A stretch of DNA of 64,000 bases, from the NCBI RefSeq assembly GCF_014384895.1, contig NZ_JACRSQ010000012.1, forward strand, positions 1 to 64,000, read 5' to 3'. The translations under genes were made by a program, and so were the position numbers. The DNA is from Bianquea renquensis (GTDB lineage Bacteria; Bacillota; Clostridia; Lachnospirales; Bianqueaceae). The notes below the pieces were generated by a model that saw only the letters and a list, made by a program, of their open reading frames with translations, was not told the DNA's origin and did not search any database. Below are positions 45,850 through 54,373 of this stretch, in pieces (the stretch's first letter is position 1; the number at the start of each line of letters is the position of its first letter).

Positions 45850-46476
45850 ATGAAGCGTAAAAAAGGATGGATTGCGGGGATTGTGGTAATCGCAGTCATT
45901 GCCATTCTCTTTGGGGGTTATAACCTTTATCGCTATCCTGCCATGTTTCGGAGCTTACCGGATCACTCTCTGAACGATTCGCAGGTGGAAGAATTACGAG
46001 AGGAAATTTTTTCGCAGTCTGACGTGAAAGTGTTAGTTGCCTATTTTTCTTATTCAGGCACTACAAGGAATGTGGCGACTGCCTTGCGTGAAAAAACCGG
46101 TGGCGATTTGTTTGAGATTACCCCGCAGGACGGCTATTCCAATGTGTATATGGAATCGAACAGCGAGATCAGGAGGAATGAGCGTCCAGCCTTGACAGAT
46201 ACTGTGGAAAACATGGAGGACTACGACATTGTGTTCGTGGGCTATCCCGTGTGGTGGCACGCAACGCCGGCTCCCATCAATACATTTCTGGAAAGTTATG
46301 ATCTGACCGGAAAGCTCATTATTCCGTTTTGTACCAGCGGAGGAAGCGATATTGACGAAACAATGCCCACATTTCTTCATTCCTGTGACGGCCTGGCGGT
46401 ATACGGAGAAAGACGGATTAGTGGAACGAGCCAGATTGATGGGTGGCTTTCAGAGTTAGGATTGATTGGAGGATAA
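45850..46476 (+). CDS. Membrane-anchored flavodoxin
   Basis: The 208-residue protein has a positively charged start (MKRKKGW) and one span (IAGIVVIAVIAILFGGYNL) that should place the rest outside the membrane. The remainder is a flavodoxin domain: KVLVAYFSYSGTTRNVA (FMN phosphate loop, about 58-74), YDIVFVGYPVWWHATPAPINTFLE, IIPFCTSGGSDIDETMP. An extracytoplasmic flavodoxin suggests electron transfer at the outer face. AGGAGG lies before ATG, 12 nt after the dehydrogenase. Confidence 0.85.
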   Translation: MKRKKGWIAGIVVIAVIAILFGGYNLYRYPAMFRSLPDHSLNDSQVEELREEIFSQSDVKVLVAYFSYSGTTRNVATALREKTGGDLFEITPQDGYSNVYMESNSEIRRNERPALTDTVENMEDYDIVFVGYPVWWHATPAPINTFLESYDLTGKLIIPFCTSGGSDIDETMPTFLHSCDGLAVYGERRISGTSQIDGWLSELGLIGG

Positions 46477-46562
46477 GTATAGGTGCTCTGGATGGAAAAT
46501 TACAGGGGCTGGATGGCCTCCGATTGGTATATACAGTAAAAGGTAAATAGCGGGAGGCAGAA

Positions 46563-47507
46563 ATGAGAAACGGCACATATCTTTTCCTCTGTATGTTGTT
46601 CCTCATGCTGGTGTTAGGCGGGTGCGCCGGTACTCGTCATAATTTCCAGACAACGGAAATGCAGGCAGATGGTATTGTGGGTGAAGAGGGAACGGGAATC
46701 TTTTCCCAGTCGGAAACAGAGGATACTTCGGCAGCAACACCTCTTACTCACGAATATGAAACACAGGAGCTTTATGCAAGGAGGGATGAAAACCGGATAT
46801 ACGGTGTGGTTTATATTCCACAAGATGCCGGTGAGAAAATGCCGACAGTGATCTTCTCTCACGGTTTTGGGGGGAATTATCAGGTCGGAACGCAATATGC
46901 CGAAGCACTTGCCGCAAAAGGATATGTGGTGTATTGCTTTGATTTCTGCGGTGGTAGTCCGGGCAGCAGAAGTGATGGCTCCACTCTGGAAATGTCTGTT
47001 TTTACGGAACAGGCAGATTTAGAGGCAGTTATTGAGATGATGAAGGAGCAGCCTTTTGTGGATAGCAGAAATATTTTTCTCATGGGAACCAGTATGGGAG
47101 GCGCGGTATCGGCAATCACAGCGGCAGCCCATGAAGATGAGATTCAAGGCGCAATCCTTTTGTATCCGGCGTTCATACTGGTAGATGACGCAAAAGAGCA
47201 GTTTGACAGTACAGCGGATATTCCCGACACTTACTATCTCATGTGGATGACGGTTGGCCGTATCTTTGCGGAGGACTTGCTGGAGTATGATATTTATGGA
47301 GCAATTTCGGCTTATAAAAAGGATGTGCTGCTGATCCACGGGGATGCCGACGGTATTGTTCCCCTCTCCTATTCGGAGAAAGCAGCCTGGGTTTACGATT
47401 CGGCCCGGTTGGAAGTGCTTCCGGGGGCCGGACATGGCTTTTCAGGCGGGGATGCCAGAAAGGCAATCGACTGGATATTGGAATATTTGAATACGCACAA
47501 AGAGTGA
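46563..47507 (+). CDS. Alpha/beta hydrolase lipoprotein
   Basis: The 314-residue protein has a lipoprotein signal (LVLGGC at about 16-21) and a serine hydrolase domain: oxyanion-region FSHGFGGNYQVG, nucleophile GTSMGGAVS, aspartate HGDADGIVPL and histidine GAGHGFSGG. It is probably a dienelactone-hydrolase or esterase type acting outside the membrane; the substrate is unknown. It continues the redox cluster after an 86-nt gap. Confidence 0.85.
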   Translation: MRNGTYLFLCMLFLMLVLGGCAGTRHNFQTTEMQADGIVGEEGTGIFSQSETEDTSAATPLTHEYETQELYARRDENRIYGVVYIPQDAGEKMPTVIFSHGFGGNYQVGTQYAEALAAKGYVVYCFDFCGGSPGSRSDGSTLEMSVFTEQADLEAVIEMMKEQPFVDSRNIFLMGTSMGGAVSAITAAAHEDEIQGAILLYPAFILVDDAKEQFDSTADIPDTYYLMWMTVGRIFAEDLLEYDIYGAISAYKKDVLLIHGDADGIVPLSYSEKAAWVYDSARLEVLPGAGHGFSGGDARKAIDWILEYLNTHKE

Positions 47508-47529
47508 TCTCGAGAAAGGATGGCACACA

Positions 47530-48250
47530 ATGATATTCAGAAAAAGCCTTTTACTTCTTACTTTCCTGTTGGCTCTCAGTTTTGTACTGGCAGCTTGCGG
47601 AAACAATACCCCTTCCGCAGAAACATCCTCTGCGGCTGATGAAGCCGAAACTGTGGCGGAGGCTTCGCAAACAGAGGAATCCACAGAAGAACCAGAAACA
47701 ACGGAACCGGAAACCGTAGAGACAGATGCAAATGGCGGAAATGTTTTGATTGCATATTTTTCTCATACAGGAAATACCGAGGAAGTAGCGCAGATGATTG
47801 CGGAATACACGGGTGGTACTTTAGCTGAGATTCAGCGGGCAGAAGAATATGGGGATTTGCAGGAGGAAGCCGAAGCGGAAATTCTGGATGGCGTACACCC
47901 GGAGATTACCGTGTCTGTGGATAGTATCGAGGGATATGACACAATCTTCGTGGGCAAACGACCTGAATGATATTGAGCCTTGGATTCAGAGGATTGGAAG
48001 GGCGCTTGACATGTCTGAAAACAGCAGCTATGAGAGCGTAGAGGGTACTCAAATCAAAATGATTACCGAAAATACAGAGGTTGACCTTGCGATTTTCTAC
48101 GACGATATTTACGAACAGACCATTGTAGAGGTGATTCCCTTGGGCCATGCGGAGACAGGAGCCGAGACAATGGCAAACGAAGCAGGAACGGTACGATTGG
48201 AATTAGTGACTTTCTATCTCCCGAAACAGTGTATCAGGAGCCGAGAGTGA
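47530..48250 (+). pseudogene. Lipoprotein flavodoxin gene, broken by internal deletion and frameshift
   Basis: The first frame (47530-47970) encodes a signal peptide with lipobox (FVLAAC), an acidic Thr/Glu linker and half a flavodoxin (NVLIAYFSHTGNTEEVAQMIAEYT to YDTIFVG), then meets a stop. The +1 frame continues WANDLNDIEPWIQRIGRAL, like a flavodoxin C-terminus, and an extra ~75 residues of unclear origin to 48250. The YPxWW loop and roughly 70 residues expected between them are missing, so a deletion joined the halves out of frame. It is a paralogue of the anchored flavodoxin at 45850. Confidence 0.7.
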
Positions 48251-48313
48251 TGTTGTGGATAGGGTGAACGGTCTTAATTTGACTGCCGAGTGAAAATGGA
48301 AGGAATGTTTCTG

Positions 48314-49015
48314 ATGAAGAAAAAGTTAATATATAAAATCGTCATTGATATGATAATGACAGTGCTATTGCTGTTTTTAATGGCGCGGCAGATCACCGGG
48401 GATTCTGCCCATGAATGGCTTGGAGCAGGTATGCTGCTTCTGTGGATCGCCCATCACATTTTGAACCGGGGCTGGTACAGCCATCTTTTCAAAGGGAAAT
48501 ATACGCCTATGCGCATTTTTCAGACCGTGACAAATTTTGCTGTGCTGCTTTCCATGTTCGGTTTAATGGTGAGTGGGATCATTCTTTCCAGAGAGGTTTT
48601 CGCTTTCCTGCCGATTTCCGGCGGTATCGCTCTGGCAAGGCCGTTACATGTGCTTTCCGCATTTTGGGGATTTGTGCTGATGGCCCTGCATCTCGGTCAG
48701 CACTGGAATATGATTCTTGGCATGGTGCGTAAAGCTGCCGGGCCGGTTTCTTCTAAACCGCTGCGAATCCTTCTCCATATTGCTGCGGCCTCAGTTGCCG
48801 GATATGGTCTGTATGCTTTCCTGAAAAATCAATTTCTGTCCTATATGTTCTTGACATCCTCCTTTGTATTTTTTGATTTTGAAAGACCTGTCCTGCTCTT
48901 TTTTACAGAGTATATCGCTATCATGGGCCTGTTTATTTTTCTGGCACAGTATACTTCCAGGGGCATTCAAAGGCTGGCCGGAAGTAGGAAAAGACTTGTG
49001 GAGAAAAAGAAATAA
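48314..49015 (+). CDS. DUF4405 integral membrane protein, possibly b-type cytochrome-like
   Basis: The 233-residue protein has about five to six spans. Histidines lie in membrane-facing positions: SAHEWLGAGMLLLWIAHHILNRGW and ARPLHVLSAFWGFVLMALHLGQHW. This arrangement in DUF4405 proteins is thought to bind haem, which is an inference. ATG 48314 has GGAAGGA nine nt upstream. As the last gene of the cluster it could pass electrons across the membrane to the anchored flavodoxins. Confidence 0.75.
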   Translation: MKKKLIYKIVIDMIMTVLLLFLMARQITGDSAHEWLGAGMLLLWIAHHILNRGWYSHLFKGKYTPMRIFQTVTNFAVLLSMFGLMVSGIILSREVFAFLPISGGIALARPLHVLSAFWGFVLMALHLGQHWNMILGMVRKAAGPVSSKPLRILLHIAAASVAGYGLYAFLKNQFLSYMFLTSSFVFFDFERPVLLFFTEYIAIMGLFIFLAQYTSRGIQRLAGSRKRLVEKKK

Positions 49016-49024
49016 ATTCTGCCC

Positions 49025-50782
49025 TTATTTGCGCTGTTGCTTTCCGGGTGTAGCGCACGTGACATAGAGCGTTTGTTGGTGAGTGTAGATAACAAAACCT
49101 GGTTTTGAGCCAGACGGCTTTTTTACATATTTCCGCAGAGCATAGTCCACCGGGACGTTGCTTCCGGCGGATGCCTTCGAATGTGCGGCGGCAAGAGCCG
49201 CAGCCTCCAGAATGCTCGCCATGGTATAGTCTTTTTCAAATTCCAGCCCAGCGCAAAAAAGAATTGTATGGGAGCCGGGTATATCTTTTACATGGAACCA
49301 ATAATCGTAAGGCGAAGAAGTCCGAAAGGTGAGCATATCATTTTGAATATTATTTTTTCCGATCAGCACGCGCAATCCCTCAGACGTGTGAAATTCCAAC
49401 GGCTTGGAAGTGCTGAGATTCTTCTTTGATTTCCTAGTTTTGCGGATGTATCCAGTCTCATGCAGCTCAAGCCGGATATCCTCAAGATCCTTCTCACAGT
49501 CCGCAAGGGCGAGAGCGCTCAAAATACTATCCAGATAGGAAATTTCCTCATAGGTTTGCGCCAACTGCTCTGTCAAAGCGGCTTCCGTTCGCTTTTGTTT
49601 ATTATAGCGATTGAAGTAGCGCTGTGCATTTTGAGAGGGGCTGAGATTGGAATCCAGAGGGATCGTTACAGAAGAAGCCTCCTCCTCATAAAAGTTGGCG
49701 ACGGAGACGCTGGTCATTCCCTTTTTGAGTTGATAGATGTTGGCGGTTAGCAATTCGCCGAAAATGCGGTCTTGATCTCGATCCTTAGTGTCCGCCATCT
49801 GCTGCTCCTGGAGCCCGGCTTTTTTGCGCGCCCGCTCCAGGTTCGTCTGGATGAGCTTGTGGAGATCCTGAGATTTTTGCAGGATTTTGTTTTGGACGTC
49901 CTGTTTGGCATAGAAAATATCAAGCAGTGTGGACAACGTATCGTATTCCTGAAAGGAGACTGCCTCCATAGAAAAATAAGGAAGGACCGAGAATTCACAG
50001 GGGACATCACTCTCGCGATAGATTCGATACGAAAAGGCCTGGTCCAGCACAGAAGCAAACAACTGATGAAAGGCCGTGTAGACCGATTGTTTGGCGGCAG
50101 CTGGCAGTTCTGCCAAGAGTGCCTTATCGGATACACCAGCCCTGAAACAGATTTCGCGGGCGGAAAAAGGACAGAGGCCATTTAGGGATTGGTAGAAGGA
50201 TTTGCCGAGAACCGTCCCATTTTGTTCCAAAAGACAAAAAAGTGAGTCCTCGTCGTGGAGGAGCAGCGGATTGGCCTTGTCGTTGTGGTGAGAGTGGGTG
50301 TAGGGGAGACCTGGGAGGACGGTGCGGAATTTGCTCATCTGTTCCGTCACATGGCGCATAGCATCGATGATACGGCCATTTTCATCCGTCAAGATTAGAT
50401 TGCTGTGCTTTCCCATAATCTCCAGAATGATCTTCTTCGTGCAGAGATCTCCCATTTCATTGAGCACTTCCACGGAGATTTCAATGATTCGGTCAAAATC
50501 AATCTGGGCGATATCCGCAATTTTTCCACCGGAAAAGTGCTTGCGAAATAGCATACAGAACATAGGTGGGGATAGCGGAGTTTCCGGCTTTTTTTCAGTA
50601 ATGTGTAATCGAGGATGGGCGGCCTGGCAAGTTAAAAGTAGACGATAATTCTGTCCAAGGCTTCGTATGCTTAAAACAGCCTCGTCCGTTTCCGGCTGAT
50701 AAATCTTATCGATGCGACCGCCTAAAAGCCGTTGGCGAAGTTCGCAGCAAATAGCAAAGGTGGTAATTCCATCAAACGCCAT
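49025..50782 (-). CDS. rqcH: Ribosome quality control protein RqcH (NFACT family)
   Basis: The 585-residue protein binds stalled 50S subunits with peptidyl-tRNA and directs alanine tailing. The NFACT-N domain starts MAFDGITTFAICCELRQRLLGGRIDKIYQP, a coiled-coil middle region (about 280-430) follows, and NFACT-R is at the end (YDYWFHVKDIPGSHTILF, ASKASAGSNVPVDYALRKYVKKPSGSKPGFVIY). It was formerly annotated as fibronectin-binding protein. AGGAGG precedes ATG; a repeat-rich region lies upstream. Confidence 0.92.
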   Translation of the reverse strand: MAFDGITTFAICCELRQRLLGGRIDKIYQPETDEAVLSIRSLGQNYRLLLTCQAAHPRLHITEKKPETPLSPPMFCMLFRKHFSGGKIADIAQIDFDRIIEISVEVLNEMGDLCTKKIILEIMGKHSNLILTDENGRIIDAMRHVTEQMSKFRTVLPGLPYTHSHHNDKANPLLLHDEDSLFCLLEQNGTVLGKSFYQSLNGLCPFSAREICFRAGVSDKALLAELPAAAKQSVYTAFHQLFASVLDQAFSYRIYRESDVPCEFSVLPYFSMEAVSFQEYDTLSTLLDIFYAKQDVQNKILQKSQDLHKLIQTNLERARKKAGLQEQQMADTKDRDQDRIFGELLTANIYQLKKGMTSVSVANFYEEEASSVTIPLDSNLSPSQNAQRYFNRYNKQKRTEAALTEQLAQTYEEISYLDSILSALALADCEKDLEDIRLELHETGYIRKTRKSKKNLSTSKPLEFHTSEGLRVLIGKNNIQNDMLTFRTSSPYDYWFHVKDIPGSHTILFCAGLEFEKDYTMASILEAAALAAAHSKASAGSNVPVDYALRKYVKKPSGSKPGFVIYTHQQTLYVTCATPGKQQRK

Positions 50783-50833
50783 ACAAGTACCTCCTATAAA
50801 GAATGACGAGAAATCGATTTATGTTTACTGAGG

Positions 50834-50908
50834 GTCCGCGCAACGGTTTGTTCGCTTCGCTCACTGCGCGGCCGGCGCGTATAATCGCTAACGCGATTAT
50901 TATACCAT
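50834..50908. repeat. 75-bp direct repeat, copy 1
   Basis: It begins GTCCGCGCAACGG and ends TTATTATACCAT. It contains CCGCGCA...TGCGCGG and ATAATCGC-TAAC-GCGATTAT inverted pairs, so it can form two hairpins. On the minus strand TGGTATAAT could act as an extended -10 for rqcH. It differs from copy 2 at one position (G against A). Confidence 0.9.
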
Positions 50909-50922
50909 GGCCTCCGGCCATG
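50906..50922. other. Perfect hairpin between the two repeats
   Basis: CATGGCC, loop TCC, GGCCATG. It overlaps the end of repeat copy 1 by 3 nt. Read on the other strand the loop is GGA, as in the hairpins after gmk. Confidence 0.7.
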
Positions 50923-50946
50923 ATATCGCTCCGCAGGGTTGCACAC

Positions 50947-51021
50947 GTCCGCGCAACGGTTTGTTCGCTTCGCTCACTGCGCGGCCGGCGCATATAATCG
51001 CTAACGCGATTATTATACCAT
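50947..51021. repeat. 75-bp direct repeat, copy 2
   Basis: It matches copy 1 at 74 of 75 positions by eye, starting 113 bp later. The remaining parts of 50783-51060 hold no convincing gene. Confidence 0.9.
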
Positions 51022-51063
51022 AGTTTCACATCTGAGGATATAGTTTTTTATGAGGTTTTATGT

Positions 51064-51092
51064 TTGACATTTTCAAGGAAAAAAGGTACAAT
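51064..51092 (+). promoter_or_regulatory. Promoter of the AraC-family gene
   Basis: TTGACA (51064-51069), 17-nt spacer, TACAAT (51087-51092), 31 nt before the chosen start codon. Confidence 0.75.
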
Positions 51093-51122
51093 CAGGCCAT
51101 CCACACGGAGGTGAGGACTGCC

Positions 51123-51938
51123 ATGAAGAGCCAACAGATACACTATCTTAAGATCGAATTTCTTGACGATTTTCCTGTGTATCACTTTTCCTATACACAG
51201 AAGTATACATCGAGCATCAAGATGCACTATCACAACGGCCTTGAAATCGGACTCTGTATGGAAGGAACGGGCGTTTTCTTTATCGGAGATCAGGTCTGCC
51301 CTTTTACAAAGGGGGACATTTCCATCATTATGCCGGGATGGCCACACATCGCGCAGAGCCCTAATGAGAGGCCAAGCCAGTGGAACTATATAACGATTGA
51401 CACCGATCGATTCCCAATTCAATTGCGAAATCCGCACAATGAAATCCTATCGGATCACGACTTGACAGAACTGGTCCGGCTCGTTTTTTCTGAGCTACAT
51501 GAACAGAAAGAAGGTTACAGGGAGGCGGTGCTTTCCTTGCTGCAAGTGCTTTTTATCAGATTGAACCGCCAGGAGAACATGAAGGAGTTTCGGCTGGAAG
51601 GAAACGGAAATTTGGAGATGATACTGCCGGCGCTCAACTATTTATCACAGAATTATCGGGAGGATGTGAGCGTCTGCCAAATGGCGAAGGCCTGTAACCT
51701 TAGCGAATCTCACTTCCGCAGGGTGTTTAAAAGGGTGACAAAAGACTTGCCTCTAACGTACCTGGTGAAAATACGTCTCAAGATGGCGGCTGTCCTGTTA
51801 GAGTCAAGTGAGAGGCCCATTGCACATATCGCTCAGGAGGTGGGCTTTAAATCCCTATCTTCTTTCAACCGCCAGTTTCAGAAACAGTACCAGATGACGC
51901 CAAGGCAGTGGAGGAATTTTCACAAACCCTTTGGTTAA
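51123..51938 (+). CDS. AraC-family regulator with cupin sensor domain
   Basis: The 271-residue protein has an N-terminal cupin (MHYHNGLEIGLCMEGTGVFFIGDQ, GDISIIMPGWPHIAQS) that would bind a small ligand such as a sugar. The C-terminal double helix-turn-helix reads VSVCQMAKACNLSESHFRRVFKR and IAHIAQEVGFKSLSSFNRQFQKQYQMTPRQWR. ATG 51123 lies downstream of GGAGGTGAGG. No adjacent metabolic operon shows its target. It stands between rqcH and the housekeeping run. Confidence 0.88.
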   Translation: MKSQQIHYLKIEFLDDFPVYHFSYTQKYTSSIKMHYHNGLEIGLCMEGTGVFFIGDQVCPFTKGDISIIMPGWPHIAQSPNERPSQWNYITIDTDRFPIQLRNPHNEILSDHDLTELVRLVFSELHEQKEGYREAVLSLLQVLFIRLNRQENMKEFRLEGNGNLEMILPALNYLSQNYREDVSVCQMAKACNLSESHFRRVFKRVTKDLPLTYLVKIRLKMAAVLLESSERPIAHIAQEVGFKSLSSFNRQFQKQYQMTPRQWRNFHKPFG

Positions 51939-52017
51939 AATTCTTGCATTTTGGCGCTTCCTACTTTATAATAGAGAAAGAGCGCAGCAGCGCAAAAGGA
52001 AGCAGGGGGTAATGGAA

Positions 52018-52905
52018 ATGGCGAGGAGTATGACCGGGTTTGGAAGAGGGGAGTTTGCGCTAGAGGGAAAGCGGTTTACCGTGGAGATCAAAACTGTCAA
52101 TCATCGTTATTTCGAACCGAATATACGGATCAGCCGCAAGATCAGCTCCCTGGAACCGTCTGTGCGCGACATGCTGAAGCGATGGATCTCTCGAGGCAAG
52201 GTCGATGTGTATATCAATTACGAGGATGACGGGGCTCTCACAGGAAGCGTTCTGGTAAATGAAGCGCTTCTGGGAGAGTACGTGGAGGCGCTTCGAAAGG
52301 CGGGAAGCCCCCTGGGACTTGCAGACGACCTGTCTCTAAGCCATATCCTGTCCTTTCCGGAAGTGTTAAAGGCACACGCGGTGATCGAGGATGAGGCGTA
52401 TATCGAGTCGCTATTAATGCAAGCGCTGACGGAGGCGCTGAACAATTTGACCGCCATGCGGGAGAAGGAGGGCGGCGCCATTCGCCGGGACCTGCTGGAC
52501 AAGCTGGACGCTATGTCGCAGCTTGTGGAGGAGATCAAGCAGCGCGCTCCAATGGTGGTGCGAAATTATCGGGATAAACTGCGGGCGCGGGTGGAGGAGC
52601 TTTTGGATGAGACAAAGCTCCCCTCATTGGATCCGGGCAGACTGGAAACGGAGGTCACGCTGTTCGCGGACCGGTGTTGTATCGATGAAGAGCTGACAAG
52701 GCTGTCCAGTCATATCCAGCAGTTTAGGCAGGCTTTGGACTTGAAGGAAGCGTCGGGGCGAAAGCTTGACTTTCTGACACAGGAGTTGAACCGCGAGGCC
52801 AACACCATCGCGTCCAAGTCCAATGATCTGGAGATCACCCGGGCAGCGCTGGGTATGAAGAATGAAATTGAAAAGATTCGGGAGCAGATACAGAACCTAG
52901 AATAA
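52018..52905 (+). CDS. yicC: YicC/YloC-family endoribonuclease
   Basis: The 295-residue protein starts [12 protein letters not shown] and continues [17 protein letters not shown], the family signature, and ends with the conserved C-terminal [46 protein letters not shown] pattern. YicC is an RNase acting on small RNAs. The gene heads the conserved yicC-remA-gmk-rpoZ order of Bacillota. ATG 52018 is about 9 nt after AGGGGGT; ATG 52012 is also in frame. Confidence 0.9.
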   Translation: MARSMTGFGRGEFALEGKRFTVEIKTVNHRYFEPNIRISRKISSLEPSVRDMLKRWISRGKVDVYINYEDDGALTGSVLVNEALLGEYVEALRKAGSPLGLADDLSLSHILSFPEVLKAHAVIEDEAYIESLLMQALTEALNNLTAMREKEGGAIRRDLLDKLDAMSQLVEEIKQRAPMVVRNYRDKLRARVEELLDETKLPSLDPGRLETEVTLFADRCCIDEELTRLSSHIQQFRQALDLKEASGRKLDFLTQELNREANTIASKSNDLEITRAALGMKNEIEKIREQIQNLE

Positions 52906-52918
52906 ATGGAGGCAGTAT

Positions 52919-53212
52919 ATGCAGATCAAGTTAATTAACATAGGATTTGGGAGCATTGTCAATGCAAACCGGTTGATTGCCATTGTCAGCTCAGAATCAG
53001 CGCCGATCAAGCGCAAGATTCAGGAGGCAAGGGAATCCGGCATGCTTGTAGACGCCACCTATGGGCGAAAGACAAGGGCCGTCCTGATTGCGGACAGCGG
53101 CCATGTGATTTTATCCGCGATTCAGCCGGAAACTGTGGCAAACCGCCTCAACGCCAAGGAACTGGACACGCCGGAGGACGACGAGGAGATACAGGAGGCT
53201 GAGCAGGGATGA
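52919..53212 (+). CDS. remA: RemA/DUF370 DNA-binding protein
   Basis: The 97-residue protein (family 80-95) shows [55 protein letters not shown]. In Bacillus RemA activates matrix and osmoprotection genes. Here it has an acidic C-terminal tail ([14 protein letters not shown]). GGAGG precedes ATG; it overlaps gmk by 4 nt. Confidence 0.92.
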   Translation: MQIKLINIGFGSIVNANRLIAIVSSESAPIKRKIQEARESGMLVDATYGRKTRAVLIADSGHVILSAIQPETVANRLNAKELDTPEDDEEIQEAEQG

Positions 53213-53832
53213 GGCAAGGAACATTGGCCATCGTGTCTGGCTTCTCAGGGGTTGGCAAGGGAACCGTTGTCAAGGATCTTGTGAAACGATATCCCTACGC
53301 CCTCTCAATTTCTGCTACGACGCGGCAGCCCCGCGAGGGAGAGCAGCACGGGAGAGAATATTATTTTATCCAACGGGAAGAATTTGAAGAGATGATTCGG
53401 CGTGGCGAGCTATTTGAGTGGGCAAGATATGTGGACAACTACTACGGAACACCCAAGTCCTTCGCCATGGAGGCATTGGCAGAGGGGCGGGATGTTATCC
53501 TGGAGATTGAGGTTCAGGGGGCGCTGAAAATCAAAGCGATGGTTCCCGAGGCCCTCATGATTTTTGTTGTACCGCCAAGCATGCAGGTGTTGAAGGAGCG
53601 TCTTGTGGGCCGTGGGACGGAGAGCCAGGAGGCCATCGCGAAGCGTCTGCGCCGTACAGTGGAGGAGCTCCCGTTTGTTCAGCAGTATGAGTACGTGGTG
53701 ATCAATCATACGGTGGAATCTTGCGCCGACGAGATTCACGCGATCGTCTCTGCCAGCCATGCAAAATTAGAGCGAAATCTTGATCATTTAGAGAATCTAC
53801 GGCTCCAGGGGATGGAGATGGATGCGAAGTAG
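53209..53832 (+). CDS. gmk: Guanylate kinase
   Basis: The 207-residue enzyme phosphorylates GMP to GDP with ATP. P-loop [14 protein letters not shown] at the start, [18 protein letters not shown] (GMP-binding), [31 protein letters not shown], and a lid region RLRRTVEEL. The length is typical. It is translationally coupled to remA and followed by a cluster of hairpins before rpoZ. Confidence 0.95.
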   Translation: MRQGTLAIVSGFSGVGKGTVVKDLVKRYPYALSISATTRQPREGEQHGREYYFIQREEFEEMIRRGELFEWARYVDNYYGTPKSFAMEALAEGRDVILEIEVQGALKIKAMVPEALMIFVVPPSMQVLKERLVGRGTESQEAIAKRLRRTVEELPFVQQYEYVVINHTVESCADEIHAIVSASHAKLERNLDHLENLRLQGMEMDAK

Positions 53833-53854
53833 AGTCCTTCGTTGTCCTACAGGA

Positions 53855-53960
53855 AAGTACGCGGAGCGAACTTTTTTACCCAATGAAAGTCCGCCGTAAG
53901 GCGGACCTAAACTTGAAGAACCGGAGGTTCTTCTAAAGTTCGCGGAGCGAACTTTTTTAC
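53855..53960 (+). terminator. Cluster of four hairpins between gmk and rpoZ
   Basis: A: AAGTACGC-GGA-GCGAACTT then T-run (53855-53876, one mismatch). B: AGTCCGCC-GTAA-GGCGGACCT (about 53888-53908). C: GAAGAACC-GGA-GGTTCTTC (53915-53933, perfect). D: AAGTTCGC-GGA-GCGAACTT then T-run (53936-53958, perfect). A and D have intrinsic-terminator form and near-identical sequence. Three of the four share the GGA triloop. Confidence 0.8.
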
Positions 53961-53997
53961 CCATCACAATTTAGGGCTAGCTTTTTCTCGCAGAATC

Positions 53998-54006
53998 TGG
54001 TATCAT
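53998..54006 (+). promoter_or_regulatory. Extended -10 promoter of the rpoZ-priA run
   Basis: TGGTATCAT (53998-54006) fits an extended -10 element; no clear -35 is present. A promoter is expected here because terminators lie just upstream. Confidence 0.5.
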
Positions 54007-54058
54007 AAAAAAGATGAATGGCGGCCTCGCCGCGCAATCTGAGTTAGGAGTGAAATGC

Positions 54059-54370
54059 ATGCTGCACCCATCATATCAAGAATTGATTGATCATATTAAT
54101 GAAGTCAACAGAGAAAAGAATATACCGGAGATTAACAGTCGATACAGCGTCGTGATCGCGGCGGCGAAGAGGGCGAGAAGCCTGATTGACGGCGATTACC
54201 CCACGGTGCCAGTGAAAGGAAGCCGGCGGGTTTTGTCCATCGCGGTCGAGGAGATGAAGGAAGAAAAAATCGGCATTCTCACAAAGGAAGCGGCCAAAGA
54301 GACGGCCACGGTGGGGTACGATGATATGTCCGTTGTGGATTTTAGCGCTGATATCGAGGAAGAAGAATAG
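54059..54370 (+). CDS. rpoZ: RNA polymerase omega subunit
   Basis: The 103-residue protein assists RNA polymerase assembly. NSRYSVVIAAAKRARSLIDG is the RpoZ core (the SRYxLVxxxAKRAR pattern) and KPxxxAxEE appears as VLSIAVEEMKEEKI. A long acidic C-terminus ends EEEE. ATG 54059 has TTAGGAG 8 nt upstream. No coaBC follows, unlike the common gmk-rpoZ-coaBC-priA order. Confidence 0.92.
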   Translation: MLHPSYQELIDHINEVNREKNIPEINSRYSVVIAAAKRARSLIDGDYPTVPVKGSRRVLSIAVEEMKEEKIGILTKEAAKETATVGYDDMSVVDFSADIEEEE

Positions 54371-54373
54371 CGT

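Noticed and set aside
50772..51029. An 85-codon frame on the minus strand upstream of rqcH
   Set aside because: It consists almost wholly of the two 75-bp direct repeats and has no family resemblance.
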